Of a stretch of DNA of 44,891 nucleotides, positions 25,296-34,145 are shown in pieces. This stretch comes from an uncultured Erythrobacteraceae bacterium (GTDB taxonomy: Bacteria > Pseudomonadota > Alphaproteobacteria > Sphingomonadales > Sphingomonadaceae): NCBI GenBank assembly GCA_946482075.1, contig CAMLQG010000017.1, positions 1-44,891 on the forward strand. Direction: 5' to 3'. Positions within the stretch are counted from its first letter, which is position 1. Each line of letters begins with the position of its first letter. The notes beneath the pieces are model-generated. The model made no database searches. It was given only the letters and a program-made list of their open reading frames with translations, and was not told the DNA's origin. The position numbers and the translations under genes were made by a program.

Positions 25296-25331
25296 CCAGG
25301 ATTATCGCGCAGACGCACAAACGACGCTCGT

Positions 25332-26327
25332 TCAGCTTTCCTGTCCGGCCTGAACGCTCTCCTTCGTCGCCGACCTTCCCACGATGTCCCGCAGCCAGCG
25401 AAGGGCGGGCTTGTTGCCATAGGCGCGGTGCCAAATCTGCGACAGATCGCCGCGATTGCCGGCCGGCCAATCCTCGCACAGGACGAGGTCATAGCGGCGG
25501 GCGAGCAATCGGGCCAAACGTTCAGGTATCTGCGTCATGAAGTCGAATTGGGTGACCAGCGCCACGGCAGCGAAGAAATTGGGTACGACGATCTGGTTGC
25601 CTGCCACTTTCTTCTGATCCGCTATCCCGTTCTCCGGAATACTGCGGGTCCATTGCGACAGCCCTTCCCAGTTCACGAATACGTTCGGGTCCGAAGGTTG
25701 GCCGAAGCCGTAATCCACGACCACGGTCTTCATGTCGGCCGCCAGCCACTCGGCCACGCTGCGGCCGGCAAGCGGATTTCCACGCCGTACGACCCAGACC
25801 GTCCGTTCCTCGAACAGGGGTGTGTAATCCATCCGCTCCGGAACGCTTCGAACCCCGGCGATGACCAGATCGAGCTTGCCCGCATCGAGCTGTTCGATCA
25901 GGCGCCGCCCCAATGGCAGCACGGCCAGCTCCGCCTTGGGCGCCGCGGTCTCCAGCGCCCGCACGATCTTCGGCAGGAAGGTGTAGGCCGTATAATCTCC
26001 GCAGGCGATCGTGAATTTCCGAGTGGTCTTGAGGGGATCAAAGATACGCGGCGAGATTGCCGCTTCAAGATCGAGCAAGGCTTGCGGAAGCCTTTCCCCC
26101 ACATCGGCCGCCAGGGGCGTGGGCATCATTCCCGAAGGCGTTCGAACAAAGAGCTCGTCATCGAAGATGTAGCGCAACTGGGCAAGCGCGTGGCTCACGG
26201 CCGATTGACTGAGCCCGAGCTTCTCGCCCGCAGCCGTGATACTCCGTTCATGGCCAATCATGGCGAAGATCCGCAGCAGGTTGAGGTTGATCCGGCTGAG
26301 ATTAACTCCGGAGCTTCGTTGCGTCAT
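25332..26327 (-). CDS. LysR-family transcriptional regulator
   Basis: A 331-residue LysR-type regulator. The N-terminal winged HTH spans about residues 11-70, including LNLLRIFAMIGHERSITAAGEKLGLSQSAVSHALAQLR. The periplasmic-binding-protein-like effector domain follows (FTIACGDYTAYTFLPKIVRAL and on). I start it at ATG 26327, with GGGAG 6 nt upstream; the frame extends to 26600 without LysR sequence. It sits between the LEH-like gene (convergent) and the TauD gene (divergent). T-N11-A type dyads occur in both flanking promoter regions, so it may control the BVMO/LEH unit, the TauD unit or both. Confidence 0.93.
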   Translation of the reverse strand: MTQRSSGVNLSRINLNLLRIFAMIGHERSITAAGEKLGLSQSAVSHALAQLRYIFDDELFVRTPSGMMPTPLAADVGERLPQALLDLEAAISPRIFDPLKTTRKFTIACGDYTAYTFLPKIVRALETAAPKAELAVLPLGRRLIEQLDAGKLDLVIAGVRSVPERMDYTPLFEERTVWVVRRGNPLAGRSVAEWLAADMKTVVVDYGFGQPSDPNVFVNWEGLSQWTRSIPENGIADQKKVAGNQIVVPNFFAAVALVTQFDFMTQIPERLARLLARRYDLVLCEDWPAGNRGDLSQIWHRAYGNKPALRWLRDIVGRSATKESVQAGQES

Positions 26328-26719
26328 CGCGATCTCCCGCCATCGCCATCGATCGGACGCACCTCGGCAAGGCGCACTTTCGATCATTCCGCCACCATGA
26401 ACGCATTCCCGTGATAACGTCCATCTCCCATGAACATTCTTCATGTGGGATGTGCTGACAATGCATTTGCGCTGCACCGACGTGGACCATAGTCCGGTCC
26501 GCGGAGTGGCATCTGGCCAATGTGCGAGGGCGGGAGAGAAACCTCGGGCATGCGCTCTGGTCCTTTGGGACATCGGTTGAAGAGTCGAGCTCCAAGTCAC
26601 GACTGCCGCCCATTGCGGTAATGCGACGGCCGGCCGACCATGCGACGCCCTCTCCCGCTGAACACGCTCATGATGCCGTATCGACGGCCTGTTGATGCTT
26701 GACGAAAGGGAGATTGGGA
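26328..26719. promoter_or_regulatory. Divergent intergenic region between lysR and the TauD-type dioxygenase gene
   Basis: No gene is recognisable. The clearest signal is the LysR-type dyad at 26429-26445. A GGACC/GGTCC pair lies near 26490. The ribosome site of the dioxygenase gene (AGGGAG at 26707-26712) closes the region. I see no confident -35/-10 pair. Confidence 0.5.
26429..26445. promoter_or_regulatory. LysR-type operator candidate
   Basis: Perfect 6-5-6 inverted repeat CATGAA-CATTC-TTCATG. It contains the T-N11-A spacing of LysR boxes and lies 102 nt upstream of the lysR start, a usual position for autoregulation with divergent activation. Confidence 0.55.
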
Positions 26720-27682
26720 ATGTTGACCTGCAAGCCTCTCGGTGGCGCCTGCGGCGCGGAAATCACCGGTATCGATCTCTCAGGAACGATCAGCGAACCA
26801 GATAAGCAGCAATTCCGCGATCTCTTGCGCGAACATGGCCTGCTGGTGATCCGTGGCCAGAAACTCGAGAAGAGCGCCCAGGTCGAATTCAGCAAGCTGT
26901 TCGGAGAACTCGCGATCCATCCGCTTGCCCACCAGGTCGATCCCGAGCAGCCCGAACTGCTTGTCCTCGACTCTCATGGACGCGATGGGGATATCGAACC
27001 GCCCAATCCCGAGGAAATCGTCGGCAATATCGATTGGCATACCGATCTCGCCTATGTCCCGGTGCCGAACTATGCCGGCCTTCTGCATGTCGTGATCCTG
27101 CCGCCCGAGGGCGGCATGACCGGCTTCGTCGATCGCCAGAAGACCTATGATGCGCTTCCGGCCGAAACCAGGAAGCGGCTGGAAGGCCTCACCGTGGTGC
27201 AGAGCTGGCGCCATTCGCAGGAACAGATCTCCAGGAATCCAAGCTTCCGCAGCGATGAAGGCGCGAAGGTCATGGATATGGACCTGTTTCCGGACCTCGG
27301 CTTCCCTCTCGTGTTCGAGCACCCCTTCAACGGCCGCAACATACTCAACATCACGAAGATGTGGTCCTCGGACATCGTCGAGTTGCCCGATGAGGAGGCC
27401 AAGGCGCTGATCGGCGAACTGCTGGAGCATACGCTGCAGGATAAGTTCATCTATTGGCACCAGTACGACGCCGGCGATGTGGTGCTGTGGGACAATTATC
27501 GCATGATGCATGCCGCCAGCGGCACCAGAGGCAAGTACCGCCGCCGGCTCTACCGCACCACCATCAAGGGCGAAGTGGCCCTGGGCGGCCTGCCGCTGGA
27601 TGTGGAGGAAAGTGCGGCCGCGGCGCGGCGCACGGAAGAGCTGAAGCAGCGCATGTCGGAGACCTGGCATGTCAAAGCTTGA
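26720..27682 (+). CDS. TauD/TfdA-family Fe(II)/2-oxoglutarate dioxygenase
   Basis: A 320-residue dioxygenase of the TauD/TfdA family, which couples 2-oxoglutarate decarboxylation to hydroxylation of a substrate. The iron ligands are His107 and Asp109 in WHTDLAYV and distal His264 in NYRMMHAASG. The Arg for 2-oxoglutarate lies in RRLYRTTIKG (about residues 275-279). ATG 26720 has AGGGAG 7 nt upstream; the frame opens at TTG 26699. Family members cleave sulfonates, sulfate esters, aryloxyacetates or hydroxylate acids. Its 3' end overlaps the amidohydrolase gene by 14 nt, so the two proteins probably act in sequence. It is divergent from lysR. Confidence 0.93.
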   Translation: MLTCKPLGGACGAEITGIDLSGTISEPDKQQFRDLLREHGLLVIRGQKLEKSAQVEFSKLFGELAIHPLAHQVDPEQPELLVLDSHGRDGDIEPPNPEEIVGNIDWHTDLAYVPVPNYAGLLHVVILPPEGGMTGFVDRQKTYDALPAETRKRLEGLTVVQSWRHSQEQISRNPSFRSDEGAKVMDMDLFPDLGFPLVFEHPFNGRNILNITKMWSSDIVELPDEEAKALIGELLEHTLQDKFIYWHQYDAGDVVLWDNYRMMHAASGTRGKYRRRLYRTTIKGEVALGGLPLDVEESAAAARRTEELKQRMSETWHVKA

Positions 27683-29414
27683 TCTGCTCATCCGGGGCGG
27701 CACCATCGTCGATGGCAGTGGCGCGGAACCTTTCGTCGGCGATGTCGGGATCAAGGATGGCCGGATCGTCGAAGTCGGCGAGGTAACGCGCCCGGCGGAA
27801 CGCGAGTTCGACGCGCAGGGCTTCTACGTGACGCCCGGCTTCGTCGACATCCACACCCACTATGACGGTCAGGTCACCTGGGAGAACAGGATGATGCCGT
27901 CCTCGCTTCACGGCGTCACCACGGTGGTGATGGGCAATTGCGGGGTGGGATTTGCACCATGCCGGCCGGAGGACCGCGCAGCCCTGGTAGCGCTCATGGA
28001 AGGAGTGGAAGACATTCCCGAAGCGGTGATGAGCAGCGGATTGCCCTGGTCCTGGGAAACCTTCCCCGAATATCTCGATGCAGTCGCCGCACGGGAATAT
28101 GACGTCGATGTCGCCGCTTTCCTCCCGCATAGCTGCCTGCGCGTCTATGTGATGGGCCAGCGCGGTCTCGACCGCGAAGATGCGACCGACGCCGATCTCG
28201 CCGAGATGGAGCGTCTGGCCAGGGAAGCGATGCGCGCGGGCGCCATGGGCTTCGCCACATCGCGCAGCGTGTTCCATCGCGATTGCCACGGCAATCCGGT
28301 CCCCACCAAGGACACGCAGGAACCGGAGCTCATGGCGGTCGCCTCCGGCATGAAAGAAGCCGGGCACGGCATCCTGGAAGCGCTTCTCGACTACGACGAT
28401 ATCGACAGCGAATTCGGCATGCTGCGCCGAGTGGTTGAAAGCAGCGGTCGCCCGCTGACTTTCACCATCGCGCAGTTGCTCGACAATTCCCGGCTCTGGG
28501 AACGCGCAGTGGAGCTGGTCCATGAAGCCAATGACGATGGCCTTAACGTCAAGGGCCAGGTCATCGGCCGTCCCACGGGGCTGCTTCTCGGCCTGGACCT
28601 GTCTTTCAACCCCTTCACTCTGACGCCCGCCTATCAGGCGATCGCATCCTTGCCGCTGGAAGAGCGGGTGAGGGAAATGCGCAAGCCGGGCGTGAAGGCG
28701 CGCATTCTCGCGGACAAGCCGACCGGGGCCAAGCTGAAGCTGCTGGACTATCTCCATGCCTTCGATCGCATCTTCCCTCTGGGCGATCCGCCGAACTACG
28801 CCCCGCCGCCCGAAACCAGCATCAGCGCGATGGCGAAACGGCAGGGCATTTCTCCGCTCGAAGTGGCGTATGACCTGCTCCTGGAACAGGGTGGCCATGC
28901 GTTGCTGTTTGTGACCGTGGGCAATTATGCGGATGGCGATCTTGATGCGGTCACGCGCCTCGTCACCGACCGGCACAATCTCTGGGGCCTGGGCGATGGC
29001 GGCGCGCATTACGGCGTGATCTGCGACGCGGGCTATTCCACCTTCATGCTGACCTTCTGGGGTCGCGACAAGGACGGCCCCCGTCTGGGCCTGGCGGAAC
29101 TGATCCATCGCCTGTGCCGGGTTCCGGCGGAGTTCGTGGGCCTGAAGGACCGGGGTCTCCTGGCCCCGGGTCACAAGGCGGACATCAACATCATCGATTT
29201 CGAACGGCTGCATCTCCATGCGCCGCAACCCGTATTCGACCTGCCGTCGGGCGGGAGACGGCTTATCCAGAAGGCGGATGGCTATGTCGCGACTTTCGTG
29301 AATGGCGAGATGACCTACCGGGACGGCATCGCGACGGAGGCCCTGCCCGGTCGACTGGTACGCGGCCCGCAGGAAGCGGCTACCGCACCGGGACAGTTTC
29401 AACTGGCGTCCTGA
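27669..29414 (+). CDS. D-aminoacylase/N-acyl-D-amino-acid deacylase-type amidohydrolase
   Basis: A 581-residue amidohydrolase of the D-aminoacylase branch. The metal motif HTHYD gives His62, His64 and Asp66. Cys91 in GNCGVGFAPC is at the position where D-aminoacylases have a metal-bridging Cys. GDGGAHYG near the C-terminus supplies the catalytic Asp, and the C-terminal beta domain (GHKADINIIDF, VNGEMTYRDG) is intact. Known members release acyl groups from N-acyl-D-amino acids, but many homologues in catabolic clusters have no assigned substrate. It overlaps the dioxygenase gene by 14 nt and is followed 99 nt later by a TonB receptor, so uptake and hydrolysis of an amide-containing compound is one reading. 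Confidence 0.92.
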   Translation: MSKLDLLIRGGTIVDGSGAEPFVGDVGIKDGRIVEVGEVTRPAEREFDAQGFYVTPGFVDIHTHYDGQVTWENRMMPSSLHGVTTVVMGNCGVGFAPCRPEDRAALVALMEGVEDIPEAVMSSGLPWSWETFPEYLDAVAAREYDVDVAAFLPHSCLRVYVMGQRGLDREDATDADLAEMERLAREAMRAGAMGFATSRSVFHRDCHGNPVPTKDTQEPELMAVASGMKEAGHGILEALLDYDDIDSEFGMLRRVVESSGRPLTFTIAQLLDNSRLWERAVELVHEANDDGLNVKGQVIGRPTGLLLGLDLSFNPFTLTPAYQAIASLPLEERVREMRKPGVKARILADKPTGAKLKLLDYLHAFDRIFPLGDPPNYAPPPETSISAMAKRQGISPLEVAYDLLLEQGGHALLFVTVGNYADGDLDAVTRLVTDRHNLWGLGDGGAHYGVICDAGYSTFMLTFWGRDKDGPRLGLAELIHRLCRVPAEFVGLKDRGLLAPGHKADINIIDFERLHLHAPQPVFDLPSGGRRLIQKADGYVATFVNGEMTYRDGIATEALPGRLVRGPQEAATAPGQFQLAS

Positions 29415-29513
29415 CATCGCCCTCCAGGGGCGCGACCGCGATTATCCGGACTGAGCCGATCTTTCCGGGCCGATCATCACGACAAGAATCCTGCAAAATT
29501 GGGGGAATTCAAC

Positions 29514-31967
29514 ATGCTCAATCACATCGGATATCCAGGAAATCTGAGGATCGCTTTCCTGGCCACCGGCGCTTCGCTGTTCGTACCGTTCGTACCGTTC
29601 GTACCGTTCGCGCCGGCTCATGCGCAGGAAGCCGTTCAGAGCACGGATGTCGTGAGCGATACGGAGATCATCGTTTCCGCCCGCAAGCGCCAGGAGACGC
29701 TGATAGCGGTGCCTGTGGCAATCACCGCCGTGACCGCGACCGAGCTTTCCCGCAGTGCGATCAACGGAACCGACGCGCTGGCGCGCAAGATCCCTGGCTT
29801 CGTCGTCGGCGAGGGCGGAGGCACGACCCAGGGCGGTTCGATCGCGCTGCGCGGCATCGCGGCCGCCGATGCGAATCCGCTCGGCGATCAGGCGGTCTCG
29901 TTCAACATCGACGGGGTCCAGGTAGCGCGCGCATCCGTCCGCCGAATGGGGGATTTCGACATCGCCAGCGTCGAGGTGCTGAAAGGACCGCAGGCGCTGT
30001 TCTTCGGCAAGAACAGCCCGGGCGGCATCATTTCCACCAGAACGGCGGATCCCACCGACCGGTTCGAAGTGGGCGCCAAGCTCGGCTACGAATTCAAGGC
30101 CGACGAATGGCGCGGCGAGGGCTATGTTTCGGGCCCGCTGTCCGACAGTCTCGGTGCGCGCCTCGCCTTCTACGGCTCGACTATGAAAGGCTGGGTCCGC
30201 AATCTCGTCCCCGCCTCCGATCCGTTCGCGCCGAACAGCAACCGCTCTCCGAACAAGGACGAGTACGCCTTTCGCGGAACGCTCAAGCTGGCCGATGGCG
30301 GGCCGTTCAGCGCGCGCCTCAAGGTCAGCTATAACCATGTCAAAGACAATGGCATGACCAACAACTATCAGACGCTCGACTGCCCCTACGACACTCCGTT
30401 TGCGGGCGGCGCGGTGGCGGACTGCAAGGGCGACGACAAGATCGTTCAGGGTTCGCTGGGCCCCGCCTTCGCCCAGGTCGTCGGCGCAGCGAATCCCGGC
30501 CTCGAATATTCGCAGTTTGGCGACGGCTCGCTCCGTTCGGTCTCCAAGCAGTGGCTCGCCGGGCTTGAGATGAATTACGACGTGGCGCCGGGCCTGGAAC
30601 TGACCTCCGTCACGGGCTTCTACGATCTCAACTTCTTCAATGTCGGCCTGTTCACGGCAACCAATCGGCCGGACGCGATCCTGGGTTCGATGAACAATCT
30701 CTTCCTACGCGAATTCAGCCAGGAAGTCCGGCTCGCAAGCGACTTTGACGGCCCGCTCAACTTCCTCGTCGGGGGCCAGTACCAGCATACCGATGCGGAG
30801 ACCGCTTCGATCGCCGCGTTCGGCGCCGAGGCAGGCCAGCCTTCGGTACTGGGACCGACCCGCATTTCGCCCTTCACGGCATCGAACTACTATCTCAAGC
30901 AGAAGGGGTCGGCTTATTCCTTCTTCGGACAGTTGCAGTTCAAGCCGATCGAGCAGATCGAAATCGCTGCCGGTGGCCGCTATTCGCACGAAACCAAGCG
31001 GCTGCTTTCGGTCACCAATTTCGGCGTTCAGCTCGTCGGGAACAATCCTTTCCTGTCGGACGGAAACAACCGCAAATCGTTCAACAACTTCTCGCCCGAA
31101 ATTTCGGTCAGCTATCGCCCGACGCGGGATCTGACCATCTACGCCAATTACAAGCACGGCTTCCTATCCGGCGGCTTCAACGGCGGCTCGTTCAATGCCT
31201 CGGGCGATCTCAGCTACCGCCCGCAGAAGGTGAAAGGCTTCGAAGGCGGCATCAAGGGACGCTTCTTCGACGGCGTGGCGACCGCGGAACTGGCGCTCTA
31301 TCACTACAAGATCACCGACCTCCAGGTTCAGGTCACGACTTCAGGCGTAGTCCAGGAACTGCGCAATGCCGGCAAGGTGACATCCAAGGGTGCCGAGTTC
31401 AGCCTGACGATCCGTCCGCTGGAGGGCCTCTCGCTCTATGGCAACCTCGCTTACGCGGACGGCAAGTATGACGAATATTTCGCGACCTGTTACGCTGGCC
31501 AGTTCGTCCTCAGCCCGGGGACCGGGATCGGCCAATGCGCCGATCAGCCCAATCCGACCAATAATGGCATCGTCGGGCGACTGCAGAATCTGAGCGGCAC
31601 TGAATTGCTTCGCGCTCCCAAATGGGCGGGCAACGCCGGCTTCGTGTACGAGACGCCGGTCGGCGGTTCGATGAAGATCGAGTTCGCAGGAGGCGCATCG
31701 TTCAGTTCGAGCTATATCGCGAACGCGACGTCTCAGCCGCGCTCCCGTTCGCCGAAATACACGCTGCTGGATGCGTCGATCCGCCTCGCCGATTCCGACG
31801 ACAAATGGGAACTCGCGCTGATCGGCCGCAATCTGACCAATAAGTACTACTGGACGCGCTCGACGGACAATCCGGCGTCGGCAGCCAATCCGACCAAGCT
31901 CGCCGACACTATCGGCGTGCCGAGCCGCGGTCGCGAGGTGATGGTTCGCGTCGGCTTCAAATATTGA
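29514..31967 (+). CDS. TonB-dependent outer-membrane receptor 2
   Basis: An 817-residue receptor. It has a signal peptide cut near AHAQE, then a TonB-box-like EIIVSARKR. The plug has VSFNIDGVQ and VEVLKGPQALFFGKNSPGGII, and the barrel ends MVRVGFKY with the terminal aromatic typical of outer-membrane proteins. The signal peptide carries a VPF-VPF-VPF repeat from a 9-bp DNA tandem repeat. ATG 29514 follows a GGGGGA ribosome site; a TTG at 29499 opens the frame. It lies downstream of the dioxygenase and amidohydrolase genes on the same strand. A hairpin terminator follows. The substrate is unknown. Confidence 0.95.
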   Translation: MLNHIGYPGNLRIAFLATGASLFVPFVPFVPFAPAHAQEAVQSTDVVSDTEIIVSARKRQETLIAVPVAITAVTATELSRSAINGTDALARKIPGFVVGEGGGTTQGGSIALRGIAAADANPLGDQAVSFNIDGVQVARASVRRMGDFDIASVEVLKGPQALFFGKNSPGGIISTRTADPTDRFEVGAKLGYEFKADEWRGEGYVSGPLSDSLGARLAFYGSTMKGWVRNLVPASDPFAPNSNRSPNKDEYAFRGTLKLADGGPFSARLKVSYNHVKDNGMTNNYQTLDCPYDTPFAGGAVADCKGDDKIVQGSLGPAFAQVVGAANPGLEYSQFGDGSLRSVSKQWLAGLEMNYDVAPGLELTSVTGFYDLNFFNVGLFTATNRPDAILGSMNNLFLREFSQEVRLASDFDGPLNFLVGGQYQHTDAETASIAAFGAEAGQPSVLGPTRISPFTASNYYLKQKGSAYSFFGQLQFKPIEQIEIAAGGRYSHETKRLLSVTNFGVQLVGNNPFLSDGNNRKSFNNFSPEISVSYRPTRDLTIYANYKHGFLSGGFNGGSFNASGDLSYRPQKVKGFEGGIKGRFFDGVATAELALYHYKITDLQVQVTTSGVVQELRNAGKVTSKGAEFSLTIRPLEGLSLYGNLAYADGKYDEYFATCYAGQFVLSPGTGIGQCADQPNPTNNGIVGRLQNLSGTELLRAPKWAGNAGFVYETPVGGSMKIEFAGGASFSSSYIANATSQPRSRSPKYTLLDASIRLADSDDKWELALIGRNLTNKYYWTRSTDNPASAANPTKLADTIGVPSRGREVMVRVGFKY
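29580..29610 (+). repeat. 9-bp tandem repeat in a signal-peptide coding region
   Basis: TTCGTACCG occurs three times in perfect tandem (29580-29606), followed by a partial TTCG. It encodes Phe-Val-Pro three times in the hydrophobic core of the receptor signal peptide. Because the unit is 9 bp, copy-number change would keep the reading frame. Confidence 0.9.
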
Positions 31968-31988
31968 TCACAGCACTGAATGAGGGGG

Positions 31989-32016
31989 AAGCGGCCGTCC
32001 GAAAAAGCGGCCGCTT
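31989..32016 (+). terminator. Terminator-like hairpin after receptor 2
   Basis: Perfect 9-bp arms AAGCGGCCG (31989-31997) and CGGCCGCTT (32008-32016), with a 10-nt loop. Only three T occur at the 3' side, so termination may be partial. It lies between the convergent receptor 2 and histidine kinase genes. Confidence 0.65.
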
Positions 32017-32069
32017 TCGCATGACGAGCGGACTGCCAGCCGGCGCAGGCGTTTGGACGGATCACTCGG

Positions 32070-33443
32070 TCAGGCCGACACTGCCCCTGCAAGATAGAGC
32101 TGGACTTTCAAGCCCGGAGCATTGTCGGCCAATATGATGCGCCCGTCATGAAGGTTGGCGACCGCTTCGGCCAGCGACAGGCCCAGACCCGATCCGGCGA
32201 CATGGCGGGCAGGATCGAGCCTGCCGAACCGTTTCATCGCTTCTTCACGATGTTCGGGGGAGATACCGGGGCCATTATCGGCCACTTCGAGGACAAGCGC
32301 GCCGCCTTGATCGCTGCCGCGCAACGAGATGCGGCTTGCGCCTTCCGCATATTTGAGCGCGTTCTCGATCAGATTGCCGAGAGCCTGGCTGACGAGTTCG
32401 CGATGCAGCTTTGCGTGCAGGCCGGCGGGCGCGCTGGCCTCCAGTTCCGAGCCCCCCTCTTCCACCAGCGGACCGTAGATCTCGACGAGATCTTCCAGCA
32501 GCGCGGCGATATCCACCTCGCTGAAGCGATCGCGCCCGATGCCGGCTTCGGCGCGGCTGATCTGCAGCGCGGTGGAAAGCATCTTCAACAGCGTTTCGGC
32601 TTCCTGCGAGATACGCTCCAACGCAGGAAGCCTGGCGGTATCGCGCGTCTCGGCAATCGAACGCTCGATCAGCGATTTCATCCGCGTGAGCGGCGAACGC
32701 AGATCATGCGCCAGCCCATCGGTTATCATCCTGTGCTGCGATACGAGCGCCTCGATCCTGTCGAGCATTGCATTGATCGAACTGCCCAGCTTGTCGAACG
32801 CATCGCTGCTGCCATCCGTCTTCACGCGTTCCGCAAGCATGCCTTCGCCAACTGCATTGGCCGTGCTCGTGATCGCTTCGATCCGGCGCGAGAGCAACCG
32901 TCCGATGATCAGAGCGCCCGGCAACGCAAGGGCCATGCCTGCCATCAGGGCCGCGATGATCGCTTCCTTGTTCACCCGTGCAAGCCGGAGATTGGATTCA
33001 ATCACATGACCGGTCAGGAGCCGATCGCCATTGGACAACCGGTTCGCCATGATCCCCATACGTTCCGGCTCGCTGCTTCCCCTGCGATAAAGGTCGATTG
33101 CGCGCCAGGGCGTGTCGGGTGCCACGACGGTGGGCCAAGCCTCGAGATTGCCGGCGATCGGCGTTCCATCGGGCTTCGCATACAGGATGACCGCGACCGC
33201 GCCATGCGTGGTTTCAAGCCGCATTCGGATCAGCGCCCGCAGTTCCGCAGCTCCGCCATCGCGCCAGGCCCCGTTCAGTTCGTCCTTCAGGTCGCGCACC
33301 CGTTCGCGCTGTTCCGCCGCGAGCGCATGCTGGCTCGCCTGCTGGACGAACAGCAGGACACCGATGGTCACGAGAAGCTGCATCCCGAAGGCAAGCAGAA
33401 TGAAACGGCCTGTGGTCGAATGAACCAGAGCCCGCCAGCGCAT
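32070..33443 (-). CDS. Sensor histidine kinase
   Basis: A 457-residue membrane histidine kinase. The first membrane segment is about residues 13-33, a periplasmic domain covers about 34-158, and the second segment is about 161-183, followed by a HAMP linker. The HisKA phospho-acceptor is His246 in HDLRSPLTR. The ATPase domain shows N-box NLIENALKYA, G1 DNGPGIS and G2 GSGLGLSLA. ATG 33443 lies 17 nt after the response-regulator stop; the frame opens to 33599 but overlaps that gene. It forms the last gene of a PDZ-regulator-kinase operon. The signal sensed is unknown; envelope stress is suggested by the PDZ protein and the small secreted protein upstream. Confidence 0.95.
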   Translation of the reverse strand: MRWRALVHSTTGRFILLAFGMQLLVTIGVLLFVQQASQHALAAEQRERVRDLKDELNGAWRDGGAAELRALIRMRLETTHGAVAVILYAKPDGTPIAGNLEAWPTVVAPDTPWRAIDLYRRGSSEPERMGIMANRLSNGDRLLTGHVIESNLRLARVNKEAIIAALMAGMALALPGALIIGRLLSRRIEAITSTANAVGEGMLAERVKTDGSSDAFDKLGSSINAMLDRIEALVSQHRMITDGLAHDLRSPLTRMKSLIERSIAETRDTARLPALERISQEAETLLKMLSTALQISRAEAGIGRDRFSEVDIAALLEDLVEIYGPLVEEGGSELEASAPAGLHAKLHRELVSQALGNLIENALKYAEGASRISLRGSDQGGALVLEVADNGPGISPEHREEAMKRFGRLDPARHVAGSGLGLSLAEAVANLHDGRIILADNAPGLKVQLYLAGAVSA

Positions 33444-33460
33444 GATGACGCGAGACCCGA

Positions 33461-34144
33461 TCAGGATGCGCCCAGCCTGTAGCCGGCACCGCGAACGGTG
33501 TGGAGCAGGGGCCGTTCCGCCGCATCGTCGAGCTTGCGCCGCAACCGGCTGATATGAACGTCGATGACATTCGTGCCCGGATCGAAGTGATAGTCCCACA
33601 CGCCTTCCAGCAGCATGGTGCGCGTAACGACCTGATCGGCGTGACGCACCAGATATTCGAGCAGGCGGAACTCTCGCGGCTGAAGGTCCACCACCTTTCC
33701 ACCGCGACGGACCTTGCGCGATAGCAGGTCCATCTCGAGATCCTCGCAGGACAGGGTCGTCACGACCGCCGCATGCGAGCCGCGCTTGCGCAGCAGCAGC
33801 CGCACGCGTGCGAGAAGCTCTGCAAAGGCGAAGGGCTTCACAAGATAATCGTCGGCCCCGGCTGTCAGGCCCGCAACCCGATCATCCGGCGTGCCGAGCG
33901 CCGAAAGGATGATGACCGGCGTTTCGATATTGGCGGCGCGCAGCGCGGCAAGAACCGACATCCCGTCCATCGCGGGCACCATCCGGTCGAGAATGATGGC
34001 ATCATGCGCACCGTCGGTGGCTAGAAACAGGCCATCGCGGCCATTGCCGACGCAATCGACCGTGAACCCTTCCTCGGTCATTCCCTTGGCGATGTAGCTC
34101 GCGGTCGCTTCGTCGTCTTCCACGACAAGAAGCTTCTGGCTCAT
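33461..34144 (-). CDS. OmpR/PhoB-family response regulator
   Basis: A 227-residue two-component regulator. The receiver domain has Asp10-Asp11, phospho-acceptor Asp53 in ILDRMVPAMDG and a Lys in DDYLVKPF. The C-terminal winged helix covers about residues 125-227 (LQPREFRLLEYLVRHADQVVTR, NVIDVHISRLRRKLD, TVRGAGYRLG). I chose ATG 34144, with GGGAG upstream and only 1 nt from the PDZ gene stop; the frame extends to 34192. It is partnered with the kinase encoded 17 nt downstream. Confidence 0.96.
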   Translation of the reverse strand: MSQKLLVVEDDEATASYIAKGMTEEGFTVDCVGNGRDGLFLATDGAHDAIILDRMVPAMDGMSVLAALRAANIETPVIILSALGTPDDRVAGLTAGADDYLVKPFAFAELLARVRLLLRKRGSHAAVVTTLSCEDLEMDLLSRKVRRGGKVVDLQPREFRLLEYLVRHADQVVTRTMLLEGVWDYHFDPGTNVIDVHISRLRRKLDDAAERPLLHTVRGAGYRLGAS

Positions 34145-34145
34145 G

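Noticed and set aside
27672..29417. Minus-strand open frame of 581 codons exactly opposite the amidohydrolase
   Set aside because: The equal length comes from codon bias mirroring; only the plus strand shows amidohydrolase motifs.
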